From Rhizophagus irregularis (taxonomy: Eukaryota > Glomeromycota > Glomeromycetes > Glomerales > Glomeraceae), in the NCBI RefSeq assembly GCF_026210795.1, contig NC_089443.1, positions 1,984,001 to 2,048,000 on the forward strand: a stretch of 64,000 nt of DNA, given 5' to 3'. Below the pieces are notes generated by a model that saw nothing but the letters and a program-made list of their open reading frames with translations, did no database searches and was not told where the DNA came from. Below, in pieces: positions 33,034 through 48,608 of this stretch (positions within the stretch are counted from its first letter, which is position 1; each line of letters opens with the position of its first letter). The position numbers were made by a program, and so were the translations under genes.

Positions 33034-35698
33034 TCATTGTTCTTTGCAATTCTTTTGATAATGCCCAACTTTCCCACATTTTTTACATCGACGTTGTGTT
33101 TTTGTTTTAGAACTAGATATTTCACATGATGACTTAAACCTTTTCGTACCCAATGGTCTCCCTTTTCCACGCCGTTTCTTTGGATTCTGTAACAATGGTA
33201 TTGATGGATCGAAATTCTCCTTGTCACTTGTGTCATCATATTGATAAAATTCTTCAGAGTCCGTTTCATCATCATCATTTTTATCATCCGCAAATTCTTG
33301 TAGTAAACTGATAAGCTGTTCCGATTTAGAAGTTGTTTGTAAAGCCTTATTTAAGGCTTTCTTATATACACCATGTAATTTACCATAAACAATTCTTTGT
33401 TCAAGAACTGTTAATCTTTCCTCACAATAATCATTATTGTTTTGATCAAATAAACATAAACTTGATACAAATTCGTCGGTATTATATTCAATCTGTTGAT
33501 TGTCTTGTAAAAACTTATCAGCAGTTATAAATGATTCTTGTACAGCATTTCTGTCTTCATTATACCATCGCGTTGGAATAAATCTAATATGAAAAACTGC
33601 TTCTTTTGTAGTTAACATCACTTGAAAATAATGTCTGCATATAATACCACTCTGTACAATTGAAAGACAAGAACAAATATATCCCCAATTTTGTAATAAT
33701 AAAATGTAATGCTTGATCTTTGACGAATTACCAACACTGACAGCCCAAATTTCTTTAACATTATTTAGACCAACATAACTTATTATTTGTTTTAAAGTAG
33801 CCTGTGGAAGATCAATTTCTGATGCTTCATCAGAATTTTTAGTTAATAATTCTTCTTCCATTACTTCACAATTTCGTTCAACCAGCATTGCTACATAATA
33901 TAGTGATTGGTTCATCTCATCACGATGCATTTTTAACATTGTAGGAGTAAGATAATGTTGAAGAATTTGATCGATTTTAGAAAATAAAAAGTTTGAATTT
34001 TTCTGATGTCGTATGGTAGGAATCGATAAACGCCAGAAATTATATTCATTTTCCTTGTCTTGCAAATCAAGTAGTCTTTGAATTTCAGCTACAAGATCGC
34101 ATAATGGTATGTTGGAATTGTGCAATAATCGTTTTAAACAGCCATTTACAGATTCAACTCTAGAACTGGCTATCATTCCTCCTGTAAACTTGAATTTAGT
34201 ATAACAATGAGCCCAATACATTTTTGTTTTATAAATAAATTCCAGATATGTTTTAGCATTAGGATAATTTTGTAAAAGGTTGTTGAACCATTGCTCAAAA
34301 ACATTTTCCACAATACAATTTCTACAACTATAGAATGCTGTTAGGAATGCTTGATAATCATTGCCTAGCAATTTTCTGAGATTTTTATGTAAATTTTGTG
34401 TAATATGGTATGCACAGTGAATAGGATAACTTGATGGAAGGGTTTGTCGAATAGCTGCATCAACAGCTGGATCAGAATCAGTTATTATAACAATTGGCTG
34501 CATACCAGTTGATTTCGTTAATTGGGTAAACATCCAAACATGAGATTCGAAACTTTCATCTAGTAGAAGAGCTTGCGCAAGTAAAACATTACGTCTATCA
34601 TTATTAAAACCAACAACTAATGATAAGGCCATGCCGTATCTGTTTGTCTTATGAGTAATATCATTTATGACACAATCAGAATAACGTACCCAATTTTCTA
34701 CTTGAACTGGAGTCATCCAGAATAAATATGTTAATGTATTATCATCGTCCCATCCCCGAACCACAACCCATCGAGAATCTTTTTCTTTTTCATTATCAAG
34801 CCAATTAGAAATTTGAGCAGCATCATTTGACAAAGATTTGCTATTTGGGCGAAACTTTTTAATAGTAGCATAAAGATCCTTCGAAAATATAGGGTGTGAA
34901 GGAAATTTCCCTTCAAGAAACTTTCGTTGAGATGTAGCACCAAACTTGCAGTGAATGGTCATAAACTTAATGTCTTCAATCATTTCCATAGTAAATTTCT
35001 TTGATTCCTCAAATTCAATAATTGACCTATTTAATGGATGATTATGATCTTCATTGATTTTATTTATAGACACCAGACCTTCGGGATTTTTGTTTTTTGG
35101 ACATGAAACATTAATGGAAAAGGGACAATTTAATTTCTTTGTAGCAGTATTTCTTGATGAATTTGATTCATAAGTACGTCCATGAGAGCAGATAAATGTT
35201 CTTCGACGAATAACACCATCATCACGAGTGACACGATCTTTTATTTATTAAATGAAAGCCTTGTTGTTTTGCCCATTCATTTAAAAACATTTCACATTCA
35301 TCCCACGAAGTAAATTTCTTTCCTGAAAACAAAGCTGAATCACTATTTTCATTAAGCAATAGTAATCTATCAATACCTATTATATAATCGCAAAATAAAC
35401 AATAAAAATTTTAGTAAATATGACGAAATCTTAACACTAAACTGTAACCCTCTCTAACCCAAACCCTAACCCTAACTAATCCTAACCCTAACCCTAACCA
35501 GACCAACCAGACCCTAACCCTAATCCTAACCAGACCCTAACCCTAACCCTAACCCTAATCCTAACTCTAATACTAACATGAATTCAAAACAACATATTTC
35601 ATAGCAAAGATACCTGCAGCTGCTAATAAGTTTGATGATTCATCAGTATCGCCAGTACTGTCAGTAGCGTCAGTATAAGCTCGTTCATTTACATTCAT
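33034..35698 (-). pseudogene. MULE transposase (FAR1 / DDE / SWIM / zinc knuckle), one frameshift
   Basis: Exon 1 is 35614-35698 (starts MNVNERAYTD) and exon 2 is 33034-35376. The exon 2 N-terminus is FAR1-like (FTSWDECEMFLNEWAKQQG, then RRRTFICSHGRTYESNS). Next come the DDE transposase core (VINDITHKTNRYGMALSLV; IVIITDSDPAVDAAI; HCAYHITQN), a SWIM-type finger (CSCLSIVQSGIICRHYF) and an AT-hook-like KKRRGKGRPLGTKR. The end is a CCHC zinc knuckle (CKKCGKVGHYQKNC). At 35239-35242, a run of four T (AAAA on the coding strand), the FAR1 region and the rest are in different frames. One extra base here breaks the product, unless it is a sequencing error or the 679-aa downstream frame alone is used. 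Otherwise the core is open and appears recently active. Confidence 0.85.
35446..35576. repeat. Interstitial telomere-type repeats (CCCTAA)n
   Basis: About 18 perfect or near-perfect CCCTAA units, interspersed with TAACCAGACC and CTAATCC variants. They lie inside the transposase intron (35377-35613), where the sense strand reads TTAGGG. Confidence 0.9.
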
Positions 35699-36814
35699 AT
35701 TAGAAGTGGTGTTGTTGTAATTAAGGTAGTAGGTTATGGGTAAAAATATCAGTGTTTTTATAAGGAATAGTTAGATAAAAAGAGTAAAAATGAATGAAAT
35801 AACTTTATAAATACTTGTGTCGGTTAAAATGCTAAAGGAGGGAAAAAAAGCTTCGTGAGAAGGATAAAAAAGTTTCGTGGGAAGTATAAAAAAAGTTTAA
35901 GGATAAAAAGAAAGCGTGGGAAGAGATTTGATAATCATTACTTCATATCACGTGACATATCACATGACAAATGGATACTAGCGATGAATCGCATACGCGA
36001 TAAATGATAATTTTCTATATAGTATATTATTCATCTTATTAATTTTTCGTAATAATGTATTTAAAAAATTTGCTAATGTAACGTACTTATTATTAATATT
36101 ATATTATTAAATCGAATTCTATTTTAAGTAACTTCGTGAATTATGAATCTTTGATTTTAATAAAAGGTATTAATTAAAATGTATCCTTATATATATTCTA
36201 TATAACAATAAGATAGATGACACGACTTGACGACTTGTTAACAGCTCAAAAATCAAATATGTTAAATATCGCCTTTATTTCAATTGACTTTGGTAATAAA
36301 GAAAAAGATATTTAACATATCGATGAGCAGTTTAGATTTTAAAAGTCAAACTGATTTCGGATTAAATATAAATTAATGCATGTAATTCAAAGTTCAAATA
36401 AACGCACTACGTATATACTGTATACAGTATACATGATATATTCATTATTTTTAAAAATCTAGTGAAAGGCCATTTGTCAAACAAAGAACATAATTGTGAA
36501 ATCAATTTCATTCTAAAGAAACCTTTCCACTGAAACGTAAACCAATATCAATCATTAAGCTTGGAAAAAATTGTTGATGGATTTAGATCAATAATCTCTC
36601 GCTAAAATATGGAAGGTTAAAAGAGATTTGTATTTCGTACTCAAATTATTGATTTAACAATCAATGAAAAAAAAGTCACTATTATACTCACTAGTTAAAA
36701 TAAACTGTAATTATATTTGTTTAATGTAGATCCATAATTTAAATACATCTAACTTTATTAATTGTAGCTAAAAATATTATAAATGCAATACAAATGTTTA
36801 AATTAAAAGAATTT

Positions 36815-39145
36815 TTAACATGAATTAAATTTGTAAGTTTTCAATCTATTTTGAGCTTTTTGATGTCCTTGTTTTGCAGATTTTTCAAACCAGTAAATTG
36901 CTTTATTTATATCTTTCTCAATTCCACCCCCCATTTCATACATAAGAGCAAGGTTATTTTGAGCATCCATATCTCCTAAATCTGCTGCTTTTTGATATAA
37001 TTCAAACGCTTTTTGTTTATTAACACTAGTTCCAATTCCAATATCATAACAATATCCTAATCCACTTATTCCTTCCTTACATCCTCCTTCAGCTGAATGT
37101 TTTGATAATTTAAAAGCTTTGTTATGATCTTTATCAACCCCTTCTCCATTTATATACATTATAGAAAGATTTTTTTGAGCCACGTTATTTCCTAAATTTG
37201 CTGCTTTTTCATATAAATAAGCAGCTTTTTCTAAGTCTTTTTTAACCCATACGCCAAAATAATAAAAACAACCAATTTTAAATATTCCCTCCGCAAAATC
37301 CTTATTAGCTGATTTTTCAAAATATTCAAAAGCTAGCTTTTCATTTTTTCCAGTCCCATGACCAAATTGATAACATAATCCAACAAAATATTGTGCCAAT
37401 ATATGGTCTTGCTTTGATGCTTTGATAAATAAATTAAATGCTTGAATATTATTTTCAGTAATTTCAATTCCATAATAATTAAAGTATCCAAGTAAGAAAA
37501 TAGAATCCAAATTATTTTGATTATCTATCAACCAATTATAAATTTCTTGCGATTTTATATCACGACTATCAAAATAATTTAAAATATATCCACATGCATT
37601 TTTCCCTTCATTAATTAATTTAAAGATAAATTCTACTATTTCATAAATTATTTTACTTAAATTCTTTTCAGATAAAATATTTTCATTAATTATTTGTTCA
37701 TTTGCTGATAAAGATATTATTTCTTTTGTATTCATTTTATCAAAATTTTGAATAATTTGAGACAAATCTCCATGGTATGAATTACTAACACTTGAAGAAG
37801 TATTAACATTAGTTGAATTAATATCTTGCTCGTCTGATAATTGAAGATCTGATTTAATTTGGCGATTTTCTGTTATCATGCTTGTTTTTGCAATCATTGC
37901 TTTTAATCTTTCTACCACCTGGTCAATAGTTGGACGATTATCTGGTTCACCATCCCAACAATCTAAAAAAAAAGAATATATAATTTAAGAAATAAATTAT
38001 AGTAATATATTGAATAATATTTAAATATTAATTACCAGTATAAAGTTTTATATAATTTTCAGGTGCATCAGGAATAGGATCTTCTCTAAGACCTTCTTTA
38101 ATTTCTATAGCCAAATCAAGATCATATTCGTCATTAGAAAAGGGAGGTTGTCCGCTAGATATCTCCCATAACAGTACTCCAACACTGTAAACATCGCTTT
38201 TTTCGTTAAATGAGGATAATTGTGTTGAATTTTTATTATTTCTTCGTTTACCGAATCTTTTTGGATCAACGTAAGGAATTATTCCGAATAATTTTGATTG
38301 TTTGGACGATGATCCAATTCTTTTTGACAACCCGAAATCGGCTACCTTTATTGTGTTTCTATGAACCAATATATTACCTGAATGCTATAAATATATATTA
38401 AATTTATAATTATAAAAATAAAAATTTAATTTAATTAAATTAACATAATTACCAAATCACGATGAATGATCCCTTCATTATGTAAACACGACACGCCACA
38501 AGCTAACTGGTACGCCAAGTTATATTTATCATCCCAGGTGAGATTATCAAAGTTTTTCTTTAAATAATCTTTAAGAGTACCAGAATCGGCATATTCCATG
38601 ACTAATAAATATTTTATTAATAAATCATCTTGATTGTCTAACGAGTTAAAAAGAAATAATTAAAATTAATTTTATTACATTTTTTGAATAAGTCAAATAA
38701 CATAATTTTGAATATTATCTATCATTGGATTATTTTTATTATACCTGACTCAAATTTTGTAACTCCATAGAAATTAATAATATTATCATGAAATTGTATT
38801 TCTCTTTGAAGTTTAAGCTATATTATAAATATGAATTTAATTAGTATATAATACGATCATTATTAATGTAAAGCTACTATTATTATATTTTTTAATTACC
38901 TCATGTACAATTTCTTTTACAGTGACGTTGTTAAGATCAAAAAAAGATTTCAACGCTATAAATTGATCCGAATTTTTCCAATTTGCACGATAAACTTTTC
39001 CGAATGCTCCAGAACCAATTACTTGAGTATTATTAAAATGCTTGTATTCATAACTTTTAAAATATCCTTTAACAATAGCTTCTTCAATCCAAGTAACCCA
39101 CTCATCTGTATTTTCAGTATCCTGCATTTCGATATTATTAGACAT
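36815..39145 (-). CDS. TKL-type protein kinase with Sel1 repeats (copy 1)
   Basis: Exons 38900-39145, 38745-38817, 38453-38637, 38036-38384 and 36815-37962 join to 2001 nt (666 aa), with all introns GT-AG. The kinase domain runs from about residue 42 to 300. It has a glycine loop [13 protein letters not shown] (44-56), VAIK lysine in FIALKSF (Lys66), catalytic HRDL at 165-168 with N172 in HSGN, and DFG at 184-186. [15 protein letters not shown] and [12 protein letters not shown] are typical of tyrosine-kinase-like kinases. A Ser/Asn-rich linker (about 305-435) follows. Six Sel1-like repeats of about 36 aa (about 439-655) come last, e.g. [30 protein letters not shown]. All catalytic residues are present. 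It is a likely cytosolic signalling kinase with the Sel1 solenoid as scaffold; partners are unknown. Confidence 0.88.
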
Positions 39146-40437
39146 TGTGGAAGTATGAACGATAACAAAGACTACTTGTCGTACGAAAAAAAATGAAATC
39201 CCAGTTATATGAATTCTGGGTAATACACGACAGAAAAGGAATTAATTTTGGTAAGTGCGAGATCAAAAAATGTAAGATCGACATTTTATGATAGTAATAT
39301 TCGCTGAACGTTCTGCAAAGGAAATGAAAATTTATTAAACATATTATCTATTTCAACTTGCTTTGTTGCTTGATTCACTAAAGACTGGGTGATGAAATTA
39401 ATTACCACACTTATTTACTTGATCATCTGACAATATTCAAAATATTTTCGATGCGAATAGAAATGAAAGTTGAATTTTCTCAATCAGATTCGAATATAAA
39501 TAATGTTATATGCTAACAATCGGGTCAAATTTTTTAAAAAATATTTTTACGGGTGGTGATAGGTTAATATATTCAATTTTAACGAAAAAATTTAATGTAT
39601 ATATAGTATATTATTCATCTTATTAATTTTTCGTAATAATGTATTTAAGAAATTGTTAATGTATTATTATTAATTAAATCCAATTCTATTTAAAGTAATT
39701 ATGAATCTTTGATTTAATAAAAGGTATTAATTAAAATGTATCTTTAATTCCTTATATATGATTCTATATAACGACAAACGCAATAAGATAGATGGCACGA
39801 CTTGACGACTTGTTAACAGCTCAAAAATCAAATATGCTGAAATATCGCTTTTATTTCAATAAACTTTGGTAATAATAAAGAAAAAGATATTTAACATATC
39901 GATGATGCAGTTTAGATTTTAAAAGTCAAACTGTGATTTCAGATTAAATATAAATAATGCATGTAATTCAAAGTTCAAATAAACGCACTACGTATATACT
40001 GTATACATATACAGTATACACGGTATATTCATTATTTTTAAAAATCTAGTGAAAGGTCATTTGTCAAAGAACATAATTGTGAAATCAATTTCATTCTAAA
40101 AAAACCTTTTCAGTGAAACGTAAACTAATATCAATTATTAAGCTTGGAAAAAATTGTTGATGGATTTAGATCAATAATCTCTCACTAAAATGTGGAAGGT
40201 TAATCGTTGAATTGGACCGGAAAGTATAAATAAAAGAGATTAGTATTTCGTACTCAAATTATTGATTTAACAATCAGTGAAAAAAAAGTCACTATTATAC
40301 TAGTTAAAATAAAACTGTAATTATATTTGTCTAATGTAAATCCATAATTTAATACATCTAACTTTATTAATTAAAATTAAAAATATTATAAATGCAATAC
40401 AAATGTATAAATTAAAAGAATTTTTATCTTACATGAA

Positions 40438-42762
40438 TTACTTTTTTAAGTTTTTCAAACTATTTTGAGCTTTTTGTAATCCTTGTTTTGCAGATTTTTC
40501 AAACCAGTAAATTGCTTTATTTATATCTTTCCACATTCCATTCCCCATTTCATACTTATCACCAAGGATATTTTGAGCAATCGTATCTCCTAAATCTGCT
40601 GCTTTTTGATATAATTCAAACGCTTTTTGTTTATTAACACTAGTTCCAATCCCAAAACTATAACAATATCCTAATAATCTTATTCCACCGATAAATTCTC
40701 CTTCGGCTGATTGTTTTGATAATTCAAATGCCTTGTTATCATCTTTATCAACACCATATCCATTCATATACATTATAGCAAGGTTATATTGAGCTAAAAT
40801 ATTTCCTAAATTTGCTGCTTTTTCATATAAAGAGAAAGCTTTCTTTAAGTCTTTTTTAATCCCCATGCCTCTTTCGTAAAAATAACCAAGATAATTTATT
40901 CCTGACGGATAATTCTTATTAGCTACTTTTTCAAAAAATTTAAAAGCTATCTTTTCATTTTTTTCGGTTCCATATCCAAATTCGTAACATAATCCAACAT
41001 AAACCTGAGCCAATGTATGATCTTGCTCTGATGCTTTAATAAATAGATTAAACGCTTGAATTATATTATCACTAATTTCAATTCCATAATAATTAAAATA
41101 TCCAAGTAAGAAATTAGAATCCAAATTATTTTGATTATCTATCAACCAATTATAAATTTCTTGCGATGTTATATTACGACTATCGAAATGATCAAAAATA
41201 TATTCGTATGGATTTTTTCCTACATTAACCAATTTAAAGATAAATTCTACTATTTCATTAATTATTTTACTAAAATTCTTTTCAAATAAAATACTTTCAT
41301 TAATTATTTGTTCATTTGTTGATAAAGATATTATTTCATTTGTATTCATTTTATCAAAGTTTTGAATAATTCGAGACAAATCTCCATGGTATGAATTACT
41401 GACACTTGAAGAAGTATTAACATTAGTTGGATTAATATCTCGCTCGTCTGATAATTGAAGATCTGATTTAATTTGATGATTTTCTGTTATCACGCTTGTT
41501 TTTGTAACCATTGCTTTTAATCTTTCTGCCACTTGATCTATAGTTGGGCGATTATCTGGCTCGCCATCCCAACAATCTAAAAAAAAAAAGAATATATAAT
41601 TTGAGAAATAAATAAATTATAATATATTGAATAATATTTAAATATTAATTACCAGTATAAAGTTTTATATAATTTTCAGGTGTATCAGGAATAGGATCTT
41701 CTCTAAGACCTTCTTTAATATCTATAGCCAAATCAAGGTCAGATTCTTCATTAGAAAAGGGAGGTTGTCCGCTAGATATCTCCCATAACAGTACTCCAAC
41801 ACTGTAAACATCGCTTTTTTCGTTAAATGAGAGCAATTGTGTTGAATTTTTATTATTTTTTCGTTTACCGAATCTTTTTGGATCAACGTAAGGAATTATT
41901 CCGAATAATTTTGATTGTCTGGATGATGATCCAATTCTTTTTGACAACCCGAAATCGGCTACCTTTATTGTGTTTCTATGAACCAATATATTATTTGAAT
42001 GCTATTATAATTAATATATTTAAAATTAATAAAAAATATAAATATAAAAATAAAAATTATACATTTTAATCAAATTAAAATAAATACCAAATCACGATGT
42101 ACTATATCTTCATTATGTAAGCATGACACAGCACAGGCTAACTGGTAGGCTAAGTTATATTTATTATTCCAGGTAAGATTATTGAAATTTTTCTTCAAAT
42201 ACTCTCTAAGAGTACCAGAATCGGCATATTCCATAACTAATAAATATCTTTTTAATAAAATATCTTGATTGTCTAACGAGTTAAAAAGAAATAATTAAAA
42301 AATTAATTTTGTTACATTTTTTAATAAATCAAATAACATATTTTTAAATATTATTCTATAATGGATAGTTTTATTATACCTGATTCAAATTTTGCAATTC
42401 CATAATACTTAATAATATTATCATGAAATTGTATTTCTCTTTGAAGTTTAAGCTATATTATAAATATGAATTTAATTAGTATATAATACGATCATTATTA
42501 ATGTAAAGCTACTATTATTATATTTCTTAATTACCTCATGTACGATTTCTTTTACAGTAAAGTTGTTAAGATTAAAAAAAGATTTTAAAGCTATACATTG
42601 TTCCGACTTTTTCCAATTTGCACGATAAACTTTTCCAAATGCGCCGGAACCAATTTCTTGAATATTACTAAAATGTCTGTATTCATAACATTTAAAATAT
42701 TCTTTAACAATGGCTTCTTCAATCCAATTAGTCCATTCATTTGTATTTTCAGTATTCTGCAT
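40438..42762 (-). CDS. TKL-type protein kinase with Sel1 repeats (copy 2)
   Basis: Exons 42535-42762, 42380-42452, 42088-42272, 41653-42001 and 40438-41576 join to 1974 nt (657 aa). Relative to copy 1, the ancestral start codon six codons upstream is mutated (ATG to ACG at about 42778-42780), so the start is the next Met (MQNTENTNEW). Motifs are [29 protein letters not shown] and [11 protein letters not shown], all catalytic residues kept. Sel1 repeats include [30 protein letters not shown] and a diverged ILGDKYEMGNGMWKD. The C-terminus ends QNSLKNLKK. It probably encodes an active kinase; the shortened N-terminus lies outside the kinase core. Confidence 0.85.
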
Positions 42763-43987
42763 TTCGATATTATTAGACGTAGTGGAGTATGAACGACAAA
42801 AAGATTATTTGTCATACGGCAAAAATTAAATCCCAGTTATATGAATTCTGGGTAACACACGACAGAAAAGGAATTACTAATTTGTAACATTGCAAGTGCG
42901 TGATCAAAAATGTAAGATCGACATTATATGATACTAGTAATATTCGCTGAACGTTCTACAAAGGAAATGATGAAAGTAAAAAATTTATTTTAAAAACAAA
43001 TTATCTATTTCAACTTGCTTTGTTGATTGATTCACTAAAGACTGAGTGATGAAATTAATTACCACACTTGTTTACTTGATCATCTGACAATATTCAAAAT
43101 ATTCTCGAAATAGATATGAAAGTTGAATTTTCTCAATCAGATTCAAACGTTATATAAATAATATTATATGCTAACGATCGGAACAAATTTTAAAAAAAAA
43201 TTTTTTAGCGGATGGAGATAGGTTAATGTATTTAATTTTAGCGAAAAAAATTTATTGTATATATAGTATATTATTAATCTTATTCTATTTTAAGTAATTT
43301 ACGTGAATTATGAATCTTTGATTTAATAAAAGGTATGTATCCTTATATTTATTCTTTATAACAATAGACGCAATAAGATAGATGCATGACTTGACGACTT
43401 GTTAACAGCTCAAAAATCAAATATATTGAAATATCTCCTTTATTTCAATAAACTTTGGTAATTAAGAAAAAGATATTTAATATATCGATGATGCAGCTTA
43501 GATTTTAAAAGTTAAACGGTGATTTCCAGATTAAATATAAATTAATGCATGTAATTTAAAGTTCAAAAAAACGCACTACATATATACTGTATACAGTATA
43601 CACGGTATATTCATTATTTTTAAAAATCTAGTGAAAGGTCATTTGTCAAGAACATAATTGTGGAATCAATTTCAACCTTTCCACTGAAACGTAAACCAAT
43701 ATCAATTATTAAGCTTGGAAAAATTGTTGATGGATAGATTTAAATCAATAATCTCTCATTAAAATGTGGAAGGTTAATCGTTAAATTGGACCGGAAAGTA
43801 TAAATAAAAGAGGTTAATATTTCGTACTCAAATTATTGATTTAACAATCAATGAAAAAAAAGTCACTATTATAGTTAAGATAAACTGTAATTACATCTCT
43901 TAAATGTAAATCCATAATTTAAATACATCTAACTTTATTAATGCAATACAAATTTTATAAATTAAAAGAATTTTTATCTTACATGAA

Positions 43988-46307
<2,320 letters not shown>

Positions 46308-46670
46308 AGTGGAGTATGAACAAAACAAAGATTATTTGTCGTACGGAAAAAATGAAAGTCATTTATATGAATTCTAGTAACACATGACAGAAAAGGAATT
46401 AATTTTGTAACATTGGCAACATCGAGATCAAAAAATATAAGATCGACATTATATGATAGTAATATTTGCTGAACGTTCTACAAAGGAAACGATGAAAGTA
46501 AAAAATTTATTAAACAAATTATCTATTTCAACTTGCTTTGTTGCTTGATTCACTAAAGACTGGGTGAATGAAATTACTCTTATTTACTTGATCATCTGAC
46601 AATATTCAAAATATTCTCGAATAGAAATGAAAGTTGAATTTCTCAATCAGATTCGAATGTTATATATTTG
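46308..46670. promoter_or_regulatory. Upstream region of copy 3 (shared among copies)
   Basis: Sequence just upstream of each start is conserved in all copies: a GAATTCT(G)GGTAA(T/C)AC word, GACAGAAAAGGAATTA, and the ATTTGCTGAACGTTCT-type block, then ATTCACTAAAGACTGGGTGA further up. These are candidate promoter elements by conservation only. Confidence 0.4.
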
Positions 46671-47165
46671 CAACAGGGTGGGACATCCTTTATATCACCT
46701 TGCCGATCATATAGTAATTTGGTATCGGTTCGGGCGAAGCCACAGAAGTTCGGGCGAAACTTGAAACTTTTATGGGTTATAGATTAACAGCTTTAAAATT
46801 AATAGCCGAAATAACACAGTGAAATTTTAGGTAACACAAAAGTTATGGGCGAAATAATATTTGCAATTATATTGGTATAATTTATATAATAAATAGAGGT
46901 TTTAAATATAATTTCTCAATCAATTTGTGTAAATATTTATGAACTTACTATCAAAATGTTCGTCTTGATGAGATGAATTTAACAAGCTATAAAACATTAA
47001 AATTTGATCAAATTACTCAATTTAAAAATTCAGCCCATTTTCTAGTTAATTTTTGGATTTGAAAACATTTAATTTTCGGGCTTTTGTATGAATTTGATAA
47101 TGCATAGCAGAATTTGCAAAAAATAATCCATAGTTATGTGATAATATCGATAATACGCCCTGTTG
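46671..47165. mobile_element. 495-bp non-autonomous element in a kinase-unit promoter
   Basis: Ends CAACAGGGTG and the inverse CGCCCTGTTG. The empty state is visible upstream of copies 1 and 2 (ATAATGTTATATGCTAAC near 39500), with TTATAT present on both sides of the insert. Inside are GTTCGGGCGAA repeats near 46725-46760. No ORF. Confidence 0.6.
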
Positions 47166-48608
47166 TTATATGCTAACGATTTTAATTTAAATTATTTTCG
47201 TCTCGATGATTTTATTTTTTGCATACTTTTTTTGTTACGAACGTATTTTATTACCAACTGAAATATATTTAAAAATTGGGATCAGTTGATGAATGTTTAA
47301 CAAATTAAGGCAAAAATTTCGTAATGCAATAAATTAATTATATGGTGATAAACGAATATAAAACATTTTAAACTTGGTAAGTGTTAAATCATAGTTTTTT
47401 AAATTCCTGTATTTTTTATTTGGCCCAATAATGGTAAATAAAAAAAATCATTTTAAAATTTTTTTAATAGAAACACCAACACAATGAATGTCAAGGTTTC
47501 TTTTATTTATTTATTACTTTTGATATACAGTATTTATATATATTTTTTTGAAATAATTTTCATTATAATCGGGAATTATTATTATTATTTAGTTATTTAC
47601 ACCACCCTTAATCTAATTATACGTTAGTAGTATTTAATTTTGAATACCCTTTAATATTTAACTGTATCCGATATTTCAATGAATGATATTTTATATGTAT
47701 TTATACTATGGGAAGATTTTTAATAGAGATTTTTACTTACTTTTTTTACTAAAACAAAAAAAAAAAGAAAAATTTTTGGACGGAGTAAATGATATGATTT
47801 TGGAAAAATACCGGTAGAGATGGATTAATATATTTAATTTTAACGAAAAAATTATTGTATATACAGTATAGTATATTATTCATCTTATTGATCTTTCGTA
47901 ATAATGTATTTAAAATTTTTAATGTTTATACTTATTATTAAATCGAATTCTATTGATTTTATTAAGTGATTTACGCGAATTAAGATGATCTAATAAAAGG
48001 TATTACTAATTAAAATGTGTCAATTTACAGTATACTATGTAAAAATGAACGCAATAAACGCTTACATAGTAGTTACACTGATACATGTTTGAAAAATAAG
48101 CCGTAAAAGCGGCAAAAATTTTGATTTTTTTTATGGTATTATTATTTTACTTGCCGTTAATGTTAACTTTATGAGTCGTTATAGCGCGACTTGACGACTT
48201 GTCAACTGCTTAAAAATCGAAAATGTTGAAATACCGCCTTTATTTTGACAAACTATGAGATAATAAAGATAAAATAAGATATTTAACATATCAAAAATGC
48301 AGATTAGAATTTAAAAGTCAAAAGATGATTTCAAGATTAAATATAACATGCAATTCATGATATAATTTAAAAAATTAATGATTTATATAAGGTTATTACA
48401 AAACTTTAAAAACGCACAACATACAGTATACTCTGATACATTATACACAGTATATTCATTTTTTAAAAAATCTAGTGAAAGATCATTTGTCAAAATGTAA
48501 TTACGAAATCTATTTCATACTAAAGAAGCATTTCCGCTGAAACATAAACTTTAATATCAATTATGAAGCCTTAAAAAAATTGTTGATGGATCTTAATAAT
48601 ATAGTATA
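47166..48608. other. Orphan kinase-unit flank
   Basis: From about 47800 the sequence repeats the array's 3' flank (GTATATTATTCATCTTATTG, GACTTGACGACTTGTCAAC, AAAGATCATTTGTCAAAA) but no kinase exons precede or follow it. It marks a deleted unit. The rest is AT-rich with no gene. Confidence 0.55.

Larger units (their letters stand above)
32825..36015 (-). mobile_element. Full-length Mutator-like (MULE) DNA transposon
   Basis: The element is flanked by a direct 9-bp duplication TATATAGTA (32816-32824 and 36016-36024). The left end GGATTTTGTTTTTTATCGCC matches imperfectly the reverse complement of the right end, GAAAATTATCATTTATCGCG. Subterminal CACGTGAT and TCACATGA words occur in both ends. 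The 9-bp TSD and encoded transposase fit the MULE superfamily. Uninterrupted versions of the target sequence are present in the window at 39595-39625 and 43255-43275. Confidence 0.9.

Noticed and set aside
33030-33293. Met-rich minus ORF at the transposase 3' end
   Set aside because: Other-frame shadow of the transposase.
36816-36840. Idea that the kinase units form an operon
   Set aside because: Each unit has its own start, stop, introns and over 1 kb of spacer; tandem duplication explains the layout.
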